A DNA stretch of 64,000 nt. It comes from Spirodela intermedia. Its lineage: Eukaryota; Streptophyta; Magnoliopsida; Alismatales; Araceae. The translations under genes and the position numbers were made by a program. This document shows positions 24,895 through 37,469 of this stretch, in pieces (positions within the stretch are counted from its first letter, which is position 1; each line of letters starts with the position of its first letter). The stretch spans positions 9,604,424 to 9,668,423 of the forward strand of contig LR746267.1 of NCBI GenBank assembly GCA_902729315.2, written 5' to 3'. Below the pieces are notes generated by a model. The model had not been told where the DNA came from. It saw only the letters and a program-made list of their open reading frames with translations, and made no database searches.

Positions 24895-26520
24895 TTCAGG
24901 GACCGAGAAATGTCAATCGTTCTCGACTGGTCAGCAAGGGAACCATACCTGCTAGCAAGCCGAGAAGACTCCACATCACGGGATGCCTTACGCATGTGTC
25001 AGCTGCAGCAGCCTGTGCATTAAGTCCAACCATGGTGTCGGATACCTCTCCCATCGCTCAAGGGGTTACCAGGGCAATCCTTAGCTTCAAGGGAGATGGC
25101 GAAGCTCTGCAGATTATAGATCTGTCAACCATTTGAAAAATATGCTATTAACCCAGATGTTCTATCTGTTAACCCTGCATTGGATCGTCCAACATAAATA
25201 CCCTAGTAGAATGATCGATATTCATAACGTTAAGATGACTTCTCTATCATCCGATTCGAGATCTCTAAAGGATTAGCCCACTCAAGTTGCATAAGGCTAT
25301 CAAGCCGCATAAAGCTAGAGGAACAATCAGTTGTTCAGTCATAACTTCATTTTTCAAGCATTTTCCTTTGCGTTCGCCAACACATCATTCTAACACTATC
25401 AACCGGCCTCTTAGATATTGACGACTGCAAGAACAATTCCAATATTCGTCCATCCGAGGCGCAGTGCAGTGGAGCTATGCTTGTGTGTGCCCAGAGGGAT
25501 ACCAATTTGGTCGCAACGCCTCAAGATTGGACGGAACGACGCCAAAAGCTTCATAGAGTAAAACGTACATAACTCTAGGCCACATTTCTTTCGCGTCGGC
25601 CTGTTGTGGTGTAGCTGATGGGACATCGGCGAAGGACAGGGCGACATGGCCACTCAAACTGGGCGTAGGCGGGGAAAACTGTTAGTTCTATGGAGCACGT
25701 CGTTGTTACGCTTTCGTTCCACAGGTTTCGCAGTCGGCGTTCTCATTCTCTTGGTGACGATCACGTGTTTGTGTTGGGGGCCCCGAAGGAAAACCTCGCC
25801 GACCGGAGAGAAGATTCAGGCTCTGAAGAAGGAAATGTTCGAGCACAGTGCAGGCCCACTACTGCGGGACTAGGTCGTTTTTACTGAAGAGGAGCCGGCG
25901 ATGGCTACCAATGACTTGGACGACGCCAGGGTCATCGGTCAGGGAGGACACGGGTGTGGTCTGCGGGGGCTAAGCTGGAGAATGACTAGGCGGTTGCCAG
26001 AAAGAGGTCCAAGAAAATGGAGAAGAGTGAGAAGGACGAGTTCGTGACAGAGGTGACGTTCCTCTCCCTGATCAACCACGTCAATGCGGTGAAGATCGTC
26101 GGATGCTGCCTAGAAGTGGAAATTCCCATGCTGGTCTACGAGCACGTCCCATGCTGGTCAACTTCCTCCACCCCGAGGACCAGCAACAGAGAAGACGGAG
26201 CCTGAAAGCTAACGGAGTGGATCGTCTCACCATGGAGGAGGTGGCGACGGCACTGCATCTACTGAGAGCCTCTCGGGAGCATCCTTGGGCTCCGCCATAT
26301 TCACTGGAGGCGGAGAGGCTGTTGGGTCAGAGAGAACCGATGGCTTACGAGACAAGTGATTTGGGAACTCCATTGAGTGACACCAGATTGGAAAATAGAG
26401 GCCGGAAGGTAGAATTATCCACATAACTATCGGGTTATATCAGTCGTAAGTATTTTTATACTAGGACGATGTCTTCATTATCGAGAGATTTTACTATAAC
26501 CCATTGAACAAAGCTGCTGT
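24895..26520 (+). pseudogene. WAK pseudogene 1 (intron-bearing, kinase core deleted)
   Basis: A decayed copy of the WAK-B type gene. 24895-25105 matches the end of WAK exon 1 (VLDWS...YACR...GYQGNP region) with frameshifts. 25140-25405 resembles the WAK-B intron. About 25415-25535 is the calcium-EGF exon (KNNSNIRPSEAQC, CVCPEGYQFGRNAS). 25630-25675 is exon 3 (PLKLGVG). 25733-25872 is the transmembrane segment (VGVLILLVTITCLCWG) ending in a stop. 25880-26150 is the start of the kinase (ATNDLDDARVIGQGGHG; KDEFVTEVTFLSLINHVNAV; LVYEHVP). The catalytic core is missing: sequence jumps from LHPEDQQQ to the tail ANGVDRLTMEEVATALHLLR, a loss of about 490 bp against WAK-B. The 3' flank to about 26520 still matches that of WAK-B. 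Retained introns point to segmental duplication, not retroposition. Confidence 0.85.
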
Positions 26521-26935
26521 GAAAACATAAAGTATTCCACGAAATTTGATATTTATGATTTGATATAATATCCTCAAATCGAGGATTGAAAGAGAGTCTT
26601 TCTTCAATTGCAGAACAAAGTTCTTCCAACCACAAATGATTTATAAACCGTCTCTAACGAACGATCGGTTCATGTTTGAGCATGATGAATCCATCTTATT
26701 TTATGGATCAAAAATAACGAACGATCGGTCCAGGAGAAGAAAGATTAAAAATAAGTTATGGATCAAAAAATCCATCTTATTTACATTATACATTACCCTT
26801 AGATTTAATTATTCAGATAATAACGCCTATTAAATACAAGAAAATCATGAGAACACTTGCGAACAAAAATAAAATACTCTAAAACCAACAGTGAGGGCTT
26901 TCCATTATTTTTCAAGTTGAGCTTTATATCATGAC

Positions 26936-27130
26936 TCACTGTTCAATGGCCCATTGTCCTTTATAGTTTCTTCCACTAAGTAGGTACATAATCAATGATT
27001 CGTCAAGTATATGAACATAGTACTTTCCGTCCCATAGCTTGTTACAATCATAATGGGAATCGAAGAAGCGGGCCAGCACCTCCACATCATCAGCAGTCGG
27101 CCCAAACCCATTAAGACGTAATATCCCTCT
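26936..27130 (-). pseudogene. unidentified protein-like open frame
   Basis: A 64-codon stop-free stretch on the minus strand reads GFGPTADDVEVLARFFDSH, YDCNKLWDGKYYVHILDE and SLIMYLLSGRNYKGQWAIEQ, then stop. Composition is protein-like and unlike the AT-rich surroundings. Weak in-frame continuation upstream (SNMRETSDELYLIL near 27200) is broken by stops. I cannot name the family. It may be a captured gene fragment or part of a mobile element. Confidence 0.3.
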
Positions 27131-27463
27131 TTACTTATTTCTGTCATTAATCATCAGAGAGGTTATCGATAATCTAGTATATCCCCAGAACGATCAAAGA
27201 ATAAGATAAAGTTCATCTGAGGTTTCCCTCATATTGCTCTGCGAGGAGAGGGCGTTAGGGTCAGTTATTCTCATGTTTAGCTGTTCATCTTGATTGGGAA
27301 ATATACTATAACCTCTCTACCACAATATCAGAAAGGCCATGAGAGAGAACTAAGAGGTAGGGATGGATGACAAAGACATGTTCTATGTTCCACAAGGTTA
27401 CTCTCATTTTAGAAAATAACTTTCTGTCCTTTTTACTTGACCACCTCTATTAACAGCACTCAC

Positions 27464-27508
27464 TTGCAGGGGGGATGTTAAGGATATTCAAGATAACGGT
27501 TATTAAAG
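27464..27508 (+). mobile_element. inverted polypurine tract and LTR start
   Basis: TTGCAGGGGGGA followed by TGTTAAGGATATTCAAGATA and about 13 further bases. The second part matches the first 33 bases of the LTR at 31086-31267, but in the opposite orientation. A purine run followed by TG is the usual polypurine-tract/3' LTR border, here pointing right. It abuts the truncated reverse-transcriptase sequence of the minus-strand copia element. Confidence 0.65.
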
Positions 27509-27509
27509 G

Positions 27510-30500
27510 ATAATCAATTGAAGAAGAAGAATTCATAATAGGAGAGGAGAGCATGGCATTGAAAGTGGTTTACATTGGTCCATCCCAGCACGATGTAATA
27601 ATGATGCAATGTAGTTTGATTGAGATAAAATATAACTATAATTATTTTTAATAAATTTGATACCAAGAAAATAATGGGCTGGACCTAAGTCATGAAGAGC
27701 GAAAGTCACATGCAAAGAATTAATCACAATGTAAATGCAACTTTATTTAGGACTGAGAATGAGTATGTCTCAAAGTAAATTAGTAAAAATATTGAACTAG
27801 AAAAGTCATTTTTATAATATAAAGATGTATCTATTTTAGAACTAGTGAAACCAAGTATTTGAAGATGATATTTTAGTTTGTGAAACCATGCACGAGGGGC
27901 TTGTTTAAGCCCATAAATTATTTTTTTAATTTACATACATGATTAGGAAAAGATTAAAATCGACTAGTTGTTCCATGTAAATAAGTTCTGAAATGTCTCC
28001 ATGAAAAAATATATTTGAAACATCTAGTTGATGAATGCACCAATTAAGACTGATAGTAAGAGATAATAAAATACGAATTAATGTAATTTTCACAATTGGA
28101 CTAAAAGTTTCAAAAAAATCAAAACCTTCTTATTGGCTAAACCCCTTTGCTACTAGCCTAGCTTTATGTCTATCGATAGTTCCATCCGACTTATGTTTTA
28201 GTTTAAACACCCATTTATAGCCCAATGACATGAAAGTTGGGATATCTAGGCACTAGAGTCCATGTATTATTTTTAAAAAGTGCATTAAATTCAGTAGTCA
28301 TTGCTTGCAACCATTAAGGGTTTTTAGGGGCTGAGTTAAAATCAGTTGGTTCTATGGTGTCAGATAAGGTAATATTAAAGCATACCGGTAGTTAATATTT
28401 TGTACTAAGTGTGGTGAGATTAACATTGGGTTTGTGTTCTTTTTAAAGAGAAATTAGGTCAACACCATAATATGTGTATATGCCTTTAAAAGACCTATGT
28501 TTGGCTGGAGGAGTAGATTGTGGACTTTGCGTGAGTGTATGAGAACAATATGAAGATGAATTTGGTGTTTGAACTATTTGATGATTAGTAATTGGAGAAT
28601 AAATATTTAACTCAAAGAATGGAGAATTGCAAGTGAGATAATCATTTTTTGTGAGACTTTTCATTTGACCTATAGAGGTTGTAGGAAAAGAATAAGAGTT
28701 TGGACAACTTCCTAGAATACCTTTATCAGAAGATATATTAGAATTTTCAGAAATTATATTTAAAGAAGAGAAAGGAAAAATATGTTCATAAAAAATAGCA
28801 TGCCTTGAAACGAACGATTTACCTGAATTCATGGATAAACATTGGTAGCCATTGTGTAATGGACTATAACCAAGTAGAGCACATTGATCCCGATCGTGAT
28901 GTCAAAGTTATGTTGAGTGTAGGGTCATAAGTATGGATAACATAAATAATCAAAAGTTTTTAGAGCATTATAATCAGGAGACATTTTAAATAGAACCTCA
29001 TATGGGGATTTATTTCTCAATATTGGTGTTGGCATTCGAGTAATTAAATAAGTGATAGTGCATACAACTTCGTCCCAAAATATATCTGGCATTGAAGCTT
29101 GATGAAGAAGTGATAAATATGTTTCTATGAGATGCCTATGTTTTCTTTCAGCTGTGCCATTTTGTTGAGGAGTATGAGGGCATGAAACTCTATGTACTAT
29201 GCCTTGGTTTTTAAGATGATGACGTAATGCCTGAAATTCACCTCCCAATTAGAATGAAACGAAATAATTTTTGTAAAAAATTGTCTTTCTACTCTATTTT
29301 GAAATTCTAAAAAAATATTAAAAACATCACTCTAAAGTTTTAGAGGATTTAGCCAAGTATATTTACTAAAATCATCTATAAAAGTAACATAGTAAGAAAA
29401 ACTAAAATGAGATAGAACTGGTGAGGGTCTCCATAAATTTGAGTGAATTAGTTCTAAAGGTTTTGTTGAGATTTTATTTAAACTAATAAATGGAAGTTTG
29501 TGAGATTTTGAAATACAGTAAGCATCAAATCAATACTATTTTGGTAATCGAGTTGTTGGTAAACCATATTCCTCAATATTGCATGAAGAGTTATAAACTG
29601 AGGATGGTCGAGCCTATTGTGCGATGTGTGGAAATTGGTTCTTTCTCCAAGAAAAGTAGCATGTCCATTGATGTGTGGCTTCAAAAGATAATGTTCATCT
29701 TTAATTGTTCTTTGAGGTGGATCTTTTGTGTTTTCTCGTCCTTCACAAGACAATAATCAACATGAAATTCAACAAAAATATTGTTATCAGTTGTTAGCTT
29801 TTTCACTGATAGTAAATTTCTAGTGATCTCTGGTATAAACAAGATATCTTTTCATTTTAGTGAAAATAAGAAAGATTTTAAAAAGGTATTGCCAACCGAT
29901 TGATTTTTCAAACCTGAGCCATTATCTATTTTGAGATGATCCATTCCTTGATAGTTTGTTGGCATATTTATCACATGTTGATCATTTCAGGAGCGATTCA
30001 TCCTTCCTGAATGCAGCATATCGTGAATGTTAATATAATTACATATAGTATAGTACGCCTAGTCCGAATAAGCACCATTGCCTAGAAATCAGGTAGTTGA
30101 GGCAATGGGCTTAGAAATATTACCAACGGTTATCATATATGCTTGTGATGCAGCTTGAGGAAATTGAGTAAATTGAGTCATTGAATTACCTTGATTCCAT
30201 TGGGGTGTAGGATTGCTTTGACTAAATACGGGAAAATTATTAGAATATATTTCTTTGCACTCCTTACCTCGGTGTCCAAACTGTGAGCATATTTGACACC
30301 GAGGTTGCCAATTCTTATTTCCTCTGCCCCTTCTTCCTCTATTTTGTCTTGATCCTCTATTTTGCCATTGCTAATTCCCTTTATTTTGATTTTGAGATGA
30401 AGAAAGTTGAACATTATTGGCTGTAGGAGTTAGACTATTGGTAGTTTGAATTTGATAAAATGCATAAATTGCATCATGAGCCTTTAATCCGGTTATTATA

Positions 30501-31267
30501 TCTTCAAACTTCAAGTGATTTAGATTTGCACTGATGCTTACTGTAATCGGATGTCGTGCACATGACAGTTCTTCTGCTATATTTTTAAACATCTTTGGTG
30601 TAGTCATTAGTAGTCATGTCTCCCTTATTAGCATTGTGGAGTCTTCTTTGAAGATCTATAATTCTTGATTTTCTTTTTGACGAATATGCTGTTTTTATTA
30701 GATCCCACATTTTTTTGTGGTATTCTTCCGTCCAATATTAAAGAGTAAAGATTCGAAAGAGAGGAAATAATAAAACCCAGTACCTACTGATCATGGCACC
30801 ACTAGATTTTATATTCTAGATTTACTTGTATATTTTTGTGAATATCAGCAACAGAAATGACTGGGGGATCTTCTTCAATATATTTCATCAAATCATTACC
30901 CATTTAAAATAGGAATGATTGAATTTTCCCAAACATGATGATTTTCTCTTGTAAATTTTACCGACAAGATCAATCTGGTGGGAACAACCGTTGAAGCTTG
31001 GTCTGTAGAGGCTATCACTTCTTGAGATGTAGAGTTGGATGATCTCATCGACGCATTCATTTGAGCCTCTATGGCTCTAGTACCATGTGAAGAATTCAAG
31101 AAGAGGAGAGAGAAAGAAATCGTGGAAGAAAGGAATAAAAAAATGAATTGCATTAATCTGTTTCATGTTTACAGTGTTCTATTTATAAGGTTCTGATTTG
31201 GAACCGTTGAATTAGTGAACGTTGGTCCACCAATCTTTAATAGCCGTTATCTTGAATATCCTTAACA
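27510..31267 (-). mobile_element. Ty1/copia retrotransposon, truncated and decayed
   Basis: Minus-strand element, 5' end on the right. 5' LTR 31086-31267; primer-binding site TGGTACTAGAGCC directly after it (canonical copia TGGTATCAGAGC); gag start near 31060 (MNASMRSSNSTSQEV); gag body 30371-30607; CCHC zinc knuckle CQICSQFGHRGKEC at about 30257-30298; gag-pre-integrase with HNRLDHPQF near 29600; integrase HTPQQNGTAERKHRHLIETY and FWDEVVCTITYLITRMP at 28925-29248; integrase C-terminal FVSRHAIFYEHIFPFS near 28800; reverse transcriptase remnants near 28030-28200 (RHKARLVAKGF type) and 27533-27727 (DLGPAHYFLGIKF). Many stops and frameshifts; RNase H and a normally oriented 3' LTR are missing. 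Not capable of autonomous movement. Confidence 0.85.
31086..31267 (-). repeat. 5' LTR of the minus-strand copia element
   Basis: In the element's orientation it starts TGTTAAGGATATTC and ends TTGAATTCTTCACA (TG...CA), 182 bp. A TATAAATA box lies inside, and the copia-type primer-binding site follows immediately. Confidence 0.75.
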
Positions 31268-31763
31268 GAGGGTGGCAAACAAGGGCAGTGGAAGGAAATA
31301 GAGATGGGATAACACTCGAACCGAGAGCTCACGAGCAACCCTACTGGGGCGACGGGGTCTCACAACTAGAACAGACGGTGGAGCTGCCACAAAAAGCAAT
31401 AGGAAATTGATATTCAAAAACTGTCTCCTCACAGAAACGAGACATACAAGTCAATTTTTAAAGGCCTTACAAAACAAAGCTAATCAAGTGAAATAATAGA
31501 AAGTTTAAGAGGATGTCTTTTCGTATTCCGCATCTCTTCGTGTTCTGCACGTCTTCTCATATTCTGCTAGTTGTCTCGTATTTTTCCACGTGTCTTGTTT
31601 CACGTGCGTTACTTTCTCGCCTTTAGAACACGCTAATAAGAAAGATGCTCTTCAACCAATATTTTGACTGTATCGGTATCCTGCAAATGTTATTTTGGCT
31701 TCTCTTCCTCATATGCCAGTCCTCGTCTCGTATTCTCTTCCTCTGAGAGGGTGGTCGTTACTT
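31268..31763. other. spacer, nothing recognised
   Basis: No gene or repeat domain was identified between the copia LTR and the WAK ectodomain scrap. A 62-codon open frame at 31222-31410 overlaps the LTR and is probably chance. Confidence 0.4.
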
Positions 31764-31965
31764 GGAAGATGATAATGCCAAGTACATCAAGGTCGTTGGC
31801 ATCTTCTTCAATGGCCAAGTCCGGATCAAGAACTTGATAGACCATGACTGCTATGATGAGAGAGCCCAGAGAACAGAGACAGCAAACAGTTTCATCATTC
31901 ATTTCACCAAGAACAAGTTCATGGTCGTTGGCTGCAACACGAACGCTCTGCTCGATAGTGAAATG
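31764..31965 (+). pseudogene. WAK ectodomain fragment (GUB_WAK region)
   Basis: Translation gives VVGIFFNGQVRIKNLIDHDC followed by YDE, then SFIIHFTKNKFMVVGCNTNALLDSE. This aligns with WAK-B VVDISLNGEIRITNLMGYEC and FSHTKNRFWVVGCDTTAFFETE. Only about 65 codons survive, without signal peptide, EGF or kinase. It is a truncated member of the same WAK cluster. Confidence 0.8.
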
Positions 31966-32429
31966 TTACGAATCCTTCTTCACTACGAACGTTGTCCTGA
32001 CTTGCTCTGATTAGATCGACAAGGGGAAAGGGGATGGGCGGGAATTACTTGGAGAGAATTCCCTCCAGCCTAACTACAACCCGCGCTCCCTTCTGTTCTC
32101 AGGGGACAGTTATTTTGTATGACTCAGCATAACATTATCTGTATGGCTTAGCCCACAACAGAAGTTGAGTCCTAATTAGTTGAAGTCATTGTGTGAGCAG
32201 AGAGTATTTCCGCTGAGCATTATAGAGGATTCTCTTGAAGGAAGGTCCATGTGCAACCGTGGACTTTGGAGGCTTCTATTCTCGTCTCTCTCTCTCTCTC
32301 TCTCTCCCTCCCGTGGTATATATACCTTGCATGAGCTTTCCAGTCTGTAAGACACAGAAATGAGCAGTCACCCCAGCGGAAAAGACCAAGACAAAACCAT
32401 CGCAAAAGAATAGTCTGTGTCCGAGAAGA

Positions 32430-32999
32430 GGTGGCATCTGGGGAAGGCGTTAAGTTGGCCTCATTTTTGCTTCAACTTGCATGAGTATTATATAATAATT
32501 GAATTGGTAGACTCCTACGGTCCCCCATTGATAACCTAAAGGTTCTGGCATTGAATGCAGATCTGAAGAGTAGATGGCGTCGGCCTCAAGAGCATTTGTT
32601 ACTTACTTTTCTTTTCTATGTTATTGAGCCAAAGTGAATTAGCCTTTTTCTGCTCCGTTCATATATTCTCTCTCTTTTTCCTCGTCCTGAACAGTTTTTT
32701 TGAGAGATTGCAAATTTAGGGCTTTTTTTGGCTATTCTCTCTCCATCTTTGCGGTGCACTTTTCCTGCTAAAGGATGGCTCCGTCAACGAGGGAAAGCGC
32801 GGAGTGGAGACGCGTTTGGCAATATCCTCCACCGATGCGATGCCGGTGGGTGGATGATTCTGAATTCCGCAGTCAGCATGGGCGGCGCCTTAGCTGTCGT
32901 TTACTGAACGGCGGGAGACCTAGCAAGAGCGCACAGGAGGGGGGGGAGAGAGAGAGAGAGATAAAAGGATAGATAAACGTCGGTAACAGAGAGAGAGGG
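32430..32999 (+). promoter_or_regulatory. WAK-A upstream region with shared WAK block
   Basis: 32444-32505 contains GGCGTTAAGTTGGCCTCATT and GCAACTTGCATGAGTATTATA-like sequence (here CAACTTGCATGAG then TATTATATA), related to blocks upstream of WAK-B and near 43.66 kb. Downstream are an AT/CT-rich leader and a GA run (about 32944-32962) just before the ATG at 33000. The TATTATATA string is a possible TATA box, about 520 bp from the ATG. Confidence 0.5.
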
Positions 33000-35697
33000 A
33001 TGTCGACGATCGGAGTCCTGTTCGTGATCCTCACCGCGGCGTCCACGACAACGGCGACAGCAAACACACTACTGCCCTCCTGCAAAGCAAAGTGCGGCGA
33101 TATCGAGATCCCCTATCCGTTCGGCATCGGCGACGGCTGCTACGCTAAGGAATACGGAGACTTCAGCGTCAACTGTCTGCACAATTCCACGGCCCTCTTG
33201 AACAAGGGAAATCTCGAGCTTCTCAACATCTCCGTGACCGGCGAGCTCCGAATCAAGGGGTCGATCGGCTACGACTGCTACGATCCAAGTGGAAATAATA
33301 CTAGCTTCTTTCCGGCGGTTAATATCGCCAATGGGCCGTTTTCTTTCTCCCACAGGCGGAACAAGTTCTTCGTCCTCGGTTGCGATACGGATGCTTATAT
33401 ATGGGACCAATATGGCACGCGTTATTCCGGCGGCTGCATGTCCTACTGCGAGACATACGACGGGTTCAGGGACATGCCGGACCCCAGCAGCTGCTCGGGC
33501 TTGGGCTGCTGCGGGGTTTCCATTCCCAGGGGCATCAAGAACTATACAACCCGGATACAAACCTACTACAAATATGCCTACTCCATGGATTTCAACCATT
33601 GTGGGTTCATTTTCCTGGCCGAGCAGGATCAATACGCTTTCAATATCTCTGATCTGAGATCTGATAGATTTTCGAAACGAACCCTGCCGGCCGTTCTCGA
33701 CTGGTCCATTGGTAGTCAAACCTGCGAGGAAGCCAAGAAGAACACGACCGTCCCGTACGCGTGCCGCAGCGACAACAGCCATTGCATCAAGTCGAACAAC
33801 GGCGTGGGATACCTCTGCAACTGCTTGGACGGCTACCAGGGGAATCCGTACCTCCCAGATGGCTGCCAAGGTATGAACGAGACGCCGCAATTTGTTCGGC
33901 TATCGGCCGGAAGACGGGATAGCTATTATTCTCAAGTTCGGCCTACAATGTATTTGATCGATCTTCTTGACTCTCCGACGATGCCCTGTAGATATCGACG
34001 AATGCGTCCAAAGCCCAAATGTCTGCCCATCGAACGCAACCTGCATCAACACGGAGAGCGGGTACAACTGCACTTGCCCAGAAGGCTACCGATTGAATAT
34101 GAATTTCACGGGGGGATGCGAAGGTAAGATTTCGGCGGTCCCTGCGATCAACGGTTCAAGGGAGGGGGAATCGGTGAAATATCTAATGGAATGACAAATC
34201 TCTTGGAAAGTTAACCGCCGAAGGGTAGGATCATTCTAATTGGTTCTTCTTTTTCCCTGTGTAACTTGTCGCATCCATGAGAATGTAGATATTAATGAAT
34301 GCCAGCGGAACCCATGTTCACCCGGCGAGTACTGCGAGAACACAGAGGGAGGCTACGAATGCAAGAGCGGCGGCATATCGTTGCCTTTGAAGTTGGGTCT
34401 CGGTAAGGGGATTTATTTCACTCATCCATGCGATGGGCCCATTTCCTTTCCATTTCGGAAGATTTCGTCGCTGAGGTCTATAGCTTTTGCAGGGGTCGGC
34501 GGCGGCCTGCTCGTTCTTCTGTCTGCAAGCACCTTGACCTGCTGGGGACGCCAGAGAAGAAACCTTGCCGATCAGACAAGGAAGGTTGCCGAGTTCAAAC
34601 AGAGGATGTTCGATCACAACGGCGGCCCGTTCCTGCAGCAACATATGTCTTCTCAGCCGGGAAATACGTTCAGGATATTTACGGAAGTGGATCTGGCCAA
34701 GGCCACCAACGGCTTCGCCGACGACCAGATCATCGGGCGAGGAGGCCACGGGGTGGTGTACCTGGGAAGGCTGGAGGATGACACCCCGGTCGCCGTCAAG
34801 AAGTCAAAGATGATGGACGAGAGGGAGAGCAAGGAATTCGCCCGGGAGATGGCCATCCTCTCGCAAATCAACCACGTCAACGTTGTGAAGATTCTGGGTT
34901 GCTGCGTAGAAGTGGAAGTCCCCATGCTGGTCTACGAATTCGTTCCAGGAGGTACGCTGTTCGAGGTCATTCATCGCCGGAACGAGAGGACAACGATCTC
35001 CCTGGAGGTCAGGCTGAGGATCGCCACAGAGGTCGCAGAAGCGCTGGCATACCTGCACTCCTACGCTTCCCCTCCAATTCTTCACAAGGACGTCAAGACG
35101 TCTAACATACTGCTAGAGAAGGACCACAGAGCCAAGATCTCCGATTTTGGTGCTTCTTCCTTCACACCGTTGGACGAAACAGAGATCGCCACAGTGGTTC
35201 AGGGGACCTGCGGGTACCTCGATCCCGAGTATCTCCAGACCTACCAATTCAGCGAGAAAAGCGACGTGTACAGCTTCGGGGTGGTCCTCGTCGAGCTTCT
35301 GACGCGAAGGAAGCCACTCCACCTCCAAGGCCCCGAAGACGAGAGGAGCCTCGCCGTGAGCTTTGTGTCCTTGTTGAGCCAAGACAAGCTGGAGAGCATT
35401 TTGGACCCACAGGTGTTGTCGGAAGGTGACGCAGAGATGCTGAGGGAGGTCGCTGAGCTCGCAGGCCGATGCTTAAGAGTGACGCGAGAGGACCGTCCAA
35501 CCATGAAAGACGTTTCGATGGCCCTCCACTTCCTGGGGCCATCTCGCGGGCACCCCTGTGTTCCGCAACACGCTCCGGAGGAGGCAGAGAGTCTCCTAAA
35601 CGGCGAGCAGTCGACGGGGTATTACAGCGCCGATGTCGCCAGCCGCTCTTTGAGCGGGAAGAACCACGCAATCATTGAGATAGAGACAGGTAGATGA
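33000..35697 (+). CDS. Wall-associated receptor kinase WAK-A
   Basis: Membrane receptor-like Ser/Thr kinase expected to sense cell-wall pectin or its fragments. Exons 33000-33870, 33992-34123, 34289-34402, 34493-35697 (2322 nt, 773 aa), all GT-AG with phase-1 introns. Signal peptide about 1-22; GUB_WAK domain from CKAKCGDIEIPYPFG; EGF-like CRSDNSHC...GYLCNCLDGYQGNPY; calcium-EGF in exon 2 (DIDECVQSPNVCPSNATC); a third EGF-like unit in exon 3 (DINECQRNPCSPGEYC). Transmembrane segment GGGLLVLLSASTLTCW begins exon 4. The kinase has GRGGHG (from 454), Lys475, DFG (590-592) and APE-side GTCGYLDPEY. The catalytic loop is HKD (570-572) instead of HRD. Nearest intact relative is WAK-B. The first exon was ended at 33870 because the open frame runs on into the intron to 34127. 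Ligand is not known. Confidence 0.92.
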
Positions 35698-37469
35698 TGA
35701 TCTCTTAGGCATGAATGGTGAGGAACGAAGAAGCAGGAACCTACGACCATGCCACCAGTACACCGGCCAAAACCGATTTCATTTACTATAAATTCCTTTG
35801 TTTGATATTTCCTTTTTTAGTTTCTAAATGCTTATAAATACTCTTTTTAGTCCTAGAATAAGGCAGAGGTCGTGAGGGTCGATGTCAACCCGCCGCCATC
35901 ATCCGTCTGCCAATTTCTGCTCCCGTCAATCTTCATGTCTCTGCCTTTCCGACATTACCCACCGTCCACCCTCGCCCTCCATCGCCAGCAAGCCGTCCCC
36001 TGCTGCCGCCGCCGCCCTTCGCCGCCTCAACCCAGTCGCCTCCTGTCTTCCTCCACTGTCAACGACTGCTGCCCGTCCACTGCCCTGCATCCCCGTCCTC
36101 TGGTATCGTTTGGTACCGCCTCCGCAGTCGGCCGCTGCCGCTGCCGCCGCCGCCATTTCTTCCTCCACCCACCTGCCCTGCTGCACAAGGACTGATCATT
36201 CACAAGGAAGATATCAAGTTCGATTGATGATTTCTTTTTTATTCTACAAAAAAATTTAAATCTAAGTAAAAAAATAAATCGATATTTACCTTTGCTTGTC
36301 CGACGTATGAAGTTAGTAATCGGTATTAAATAATAAAAGAAATAAATTAAACTAATCTATGGATGATAAAGGAAATAAGAGAGAAGAGAGGAAACAAGAA
36401 TGACTACGCCGGCAAATCGAAGATTGTGGATCGTAAACAGGTTTAACATCGATTCAAGCAAATAGATCATTCAAAAAATGAAGCTAGTAACGAATTAAAA
36501 ATCGAAAATCCCTCTTTGACACGGGGACGAGGCGGACGAACGAATCCAAAAATCTGAGGCGAATCAATTGATTTTCGTTGAACGAATCGGTTTGTAAATC
36601 AAAATAAAGCTAATAGGAACTCGAGAAAAAAGATAAAGAAATCAAACAAGAAGTATATGAAACTAAGAGTTTTCTCCCTTTGACTCCGGGGACGGGCGGA
36701 TGAAGGAATTCGAGCAAAATCCTGAATTAAAAATCCTAGAAATCAATCGTTTCTCCGATTCATTCACCTGTTACTTACACGAATCGAAGAAACCGATTGA
36801 GAACGAAGTAGAAATCAGATTTTTATCCAAACAAGCACGAGAAATCGATGAAATATTGCAAGAACACCGCCGTCTAGTTGTTTCTGGACGTATCCACTCA
36901 TTTCTGCCCATTTCTCGAATCGTTTTACTTTAGTTAAATAATCCAATGCAATGAGCCTTAATGGACTTCCTTAACGGGCTCGTAATTCCACTATAAATCA
37001 ACACATATCCCGAAAATATTCTGAAAAAGCACCAAAAATTAAGATTAAGAGTACAAATGTCAAGTAAATCATACATAAGCATGTAGTTGACATAATTAAT
37101 CTAGAATATGCTTCTTGATTTATTATAAAATATATATCATTGAGCACAAACTAATGTACCAAATTACTATGTGCTACTTATCACATATAATGACATGTTA
37201 TAAAGGACAAACATCCATGTGTTTGCAATTTGGATGTTATTCAAATATAAATGGCATCCAATGTTTATGTGATTTATTCGTTATATCTCAATATTTTCCA
37301 TATTTATCTTTTTAACAGCAAATAACTCATACGAAAAATGATTCTAAGACAATAAAAGATGTGATCCAATTTGAATACAAGTAGAACTCATTGCTAGTCA
37401 AATTGTGATCATAAATAATTGTTAAAATAAATTAATAATTCTGCATTCAGATAAATGAAAATTGACTGA
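35698..37469. other. spacer downstream of WAK-A
   Basis: Starts with the WAK-A 3' flank. 35870-36195 is a GC-rich, Pro/Ser/Ala-codon-rich stretch open in several frames, probably not a gene. 36470-36760 holds two related stretches with CTTTGACWCSGGGACGRGGCGGA-like strings (near 36516 and 36676), suggesting an old tandem or LTR-like repeat. The rest is AT-rich without a recognised gene. Confidence 0.4.

Noticed and set aside
33069-33890. 273-codon antisense open frame over WAK-A exon 1
   Set aside because: The sense strand encodes a clear GUB_WAK/EGF ectodomain; the antisense peptide has no domain features.
35872-36259. Overlapping Pro/Ser/Cys-rich open frames
   Set aside because: Two plus frames and one minus frame are open at once over a GC-rich low-complexity stretch.
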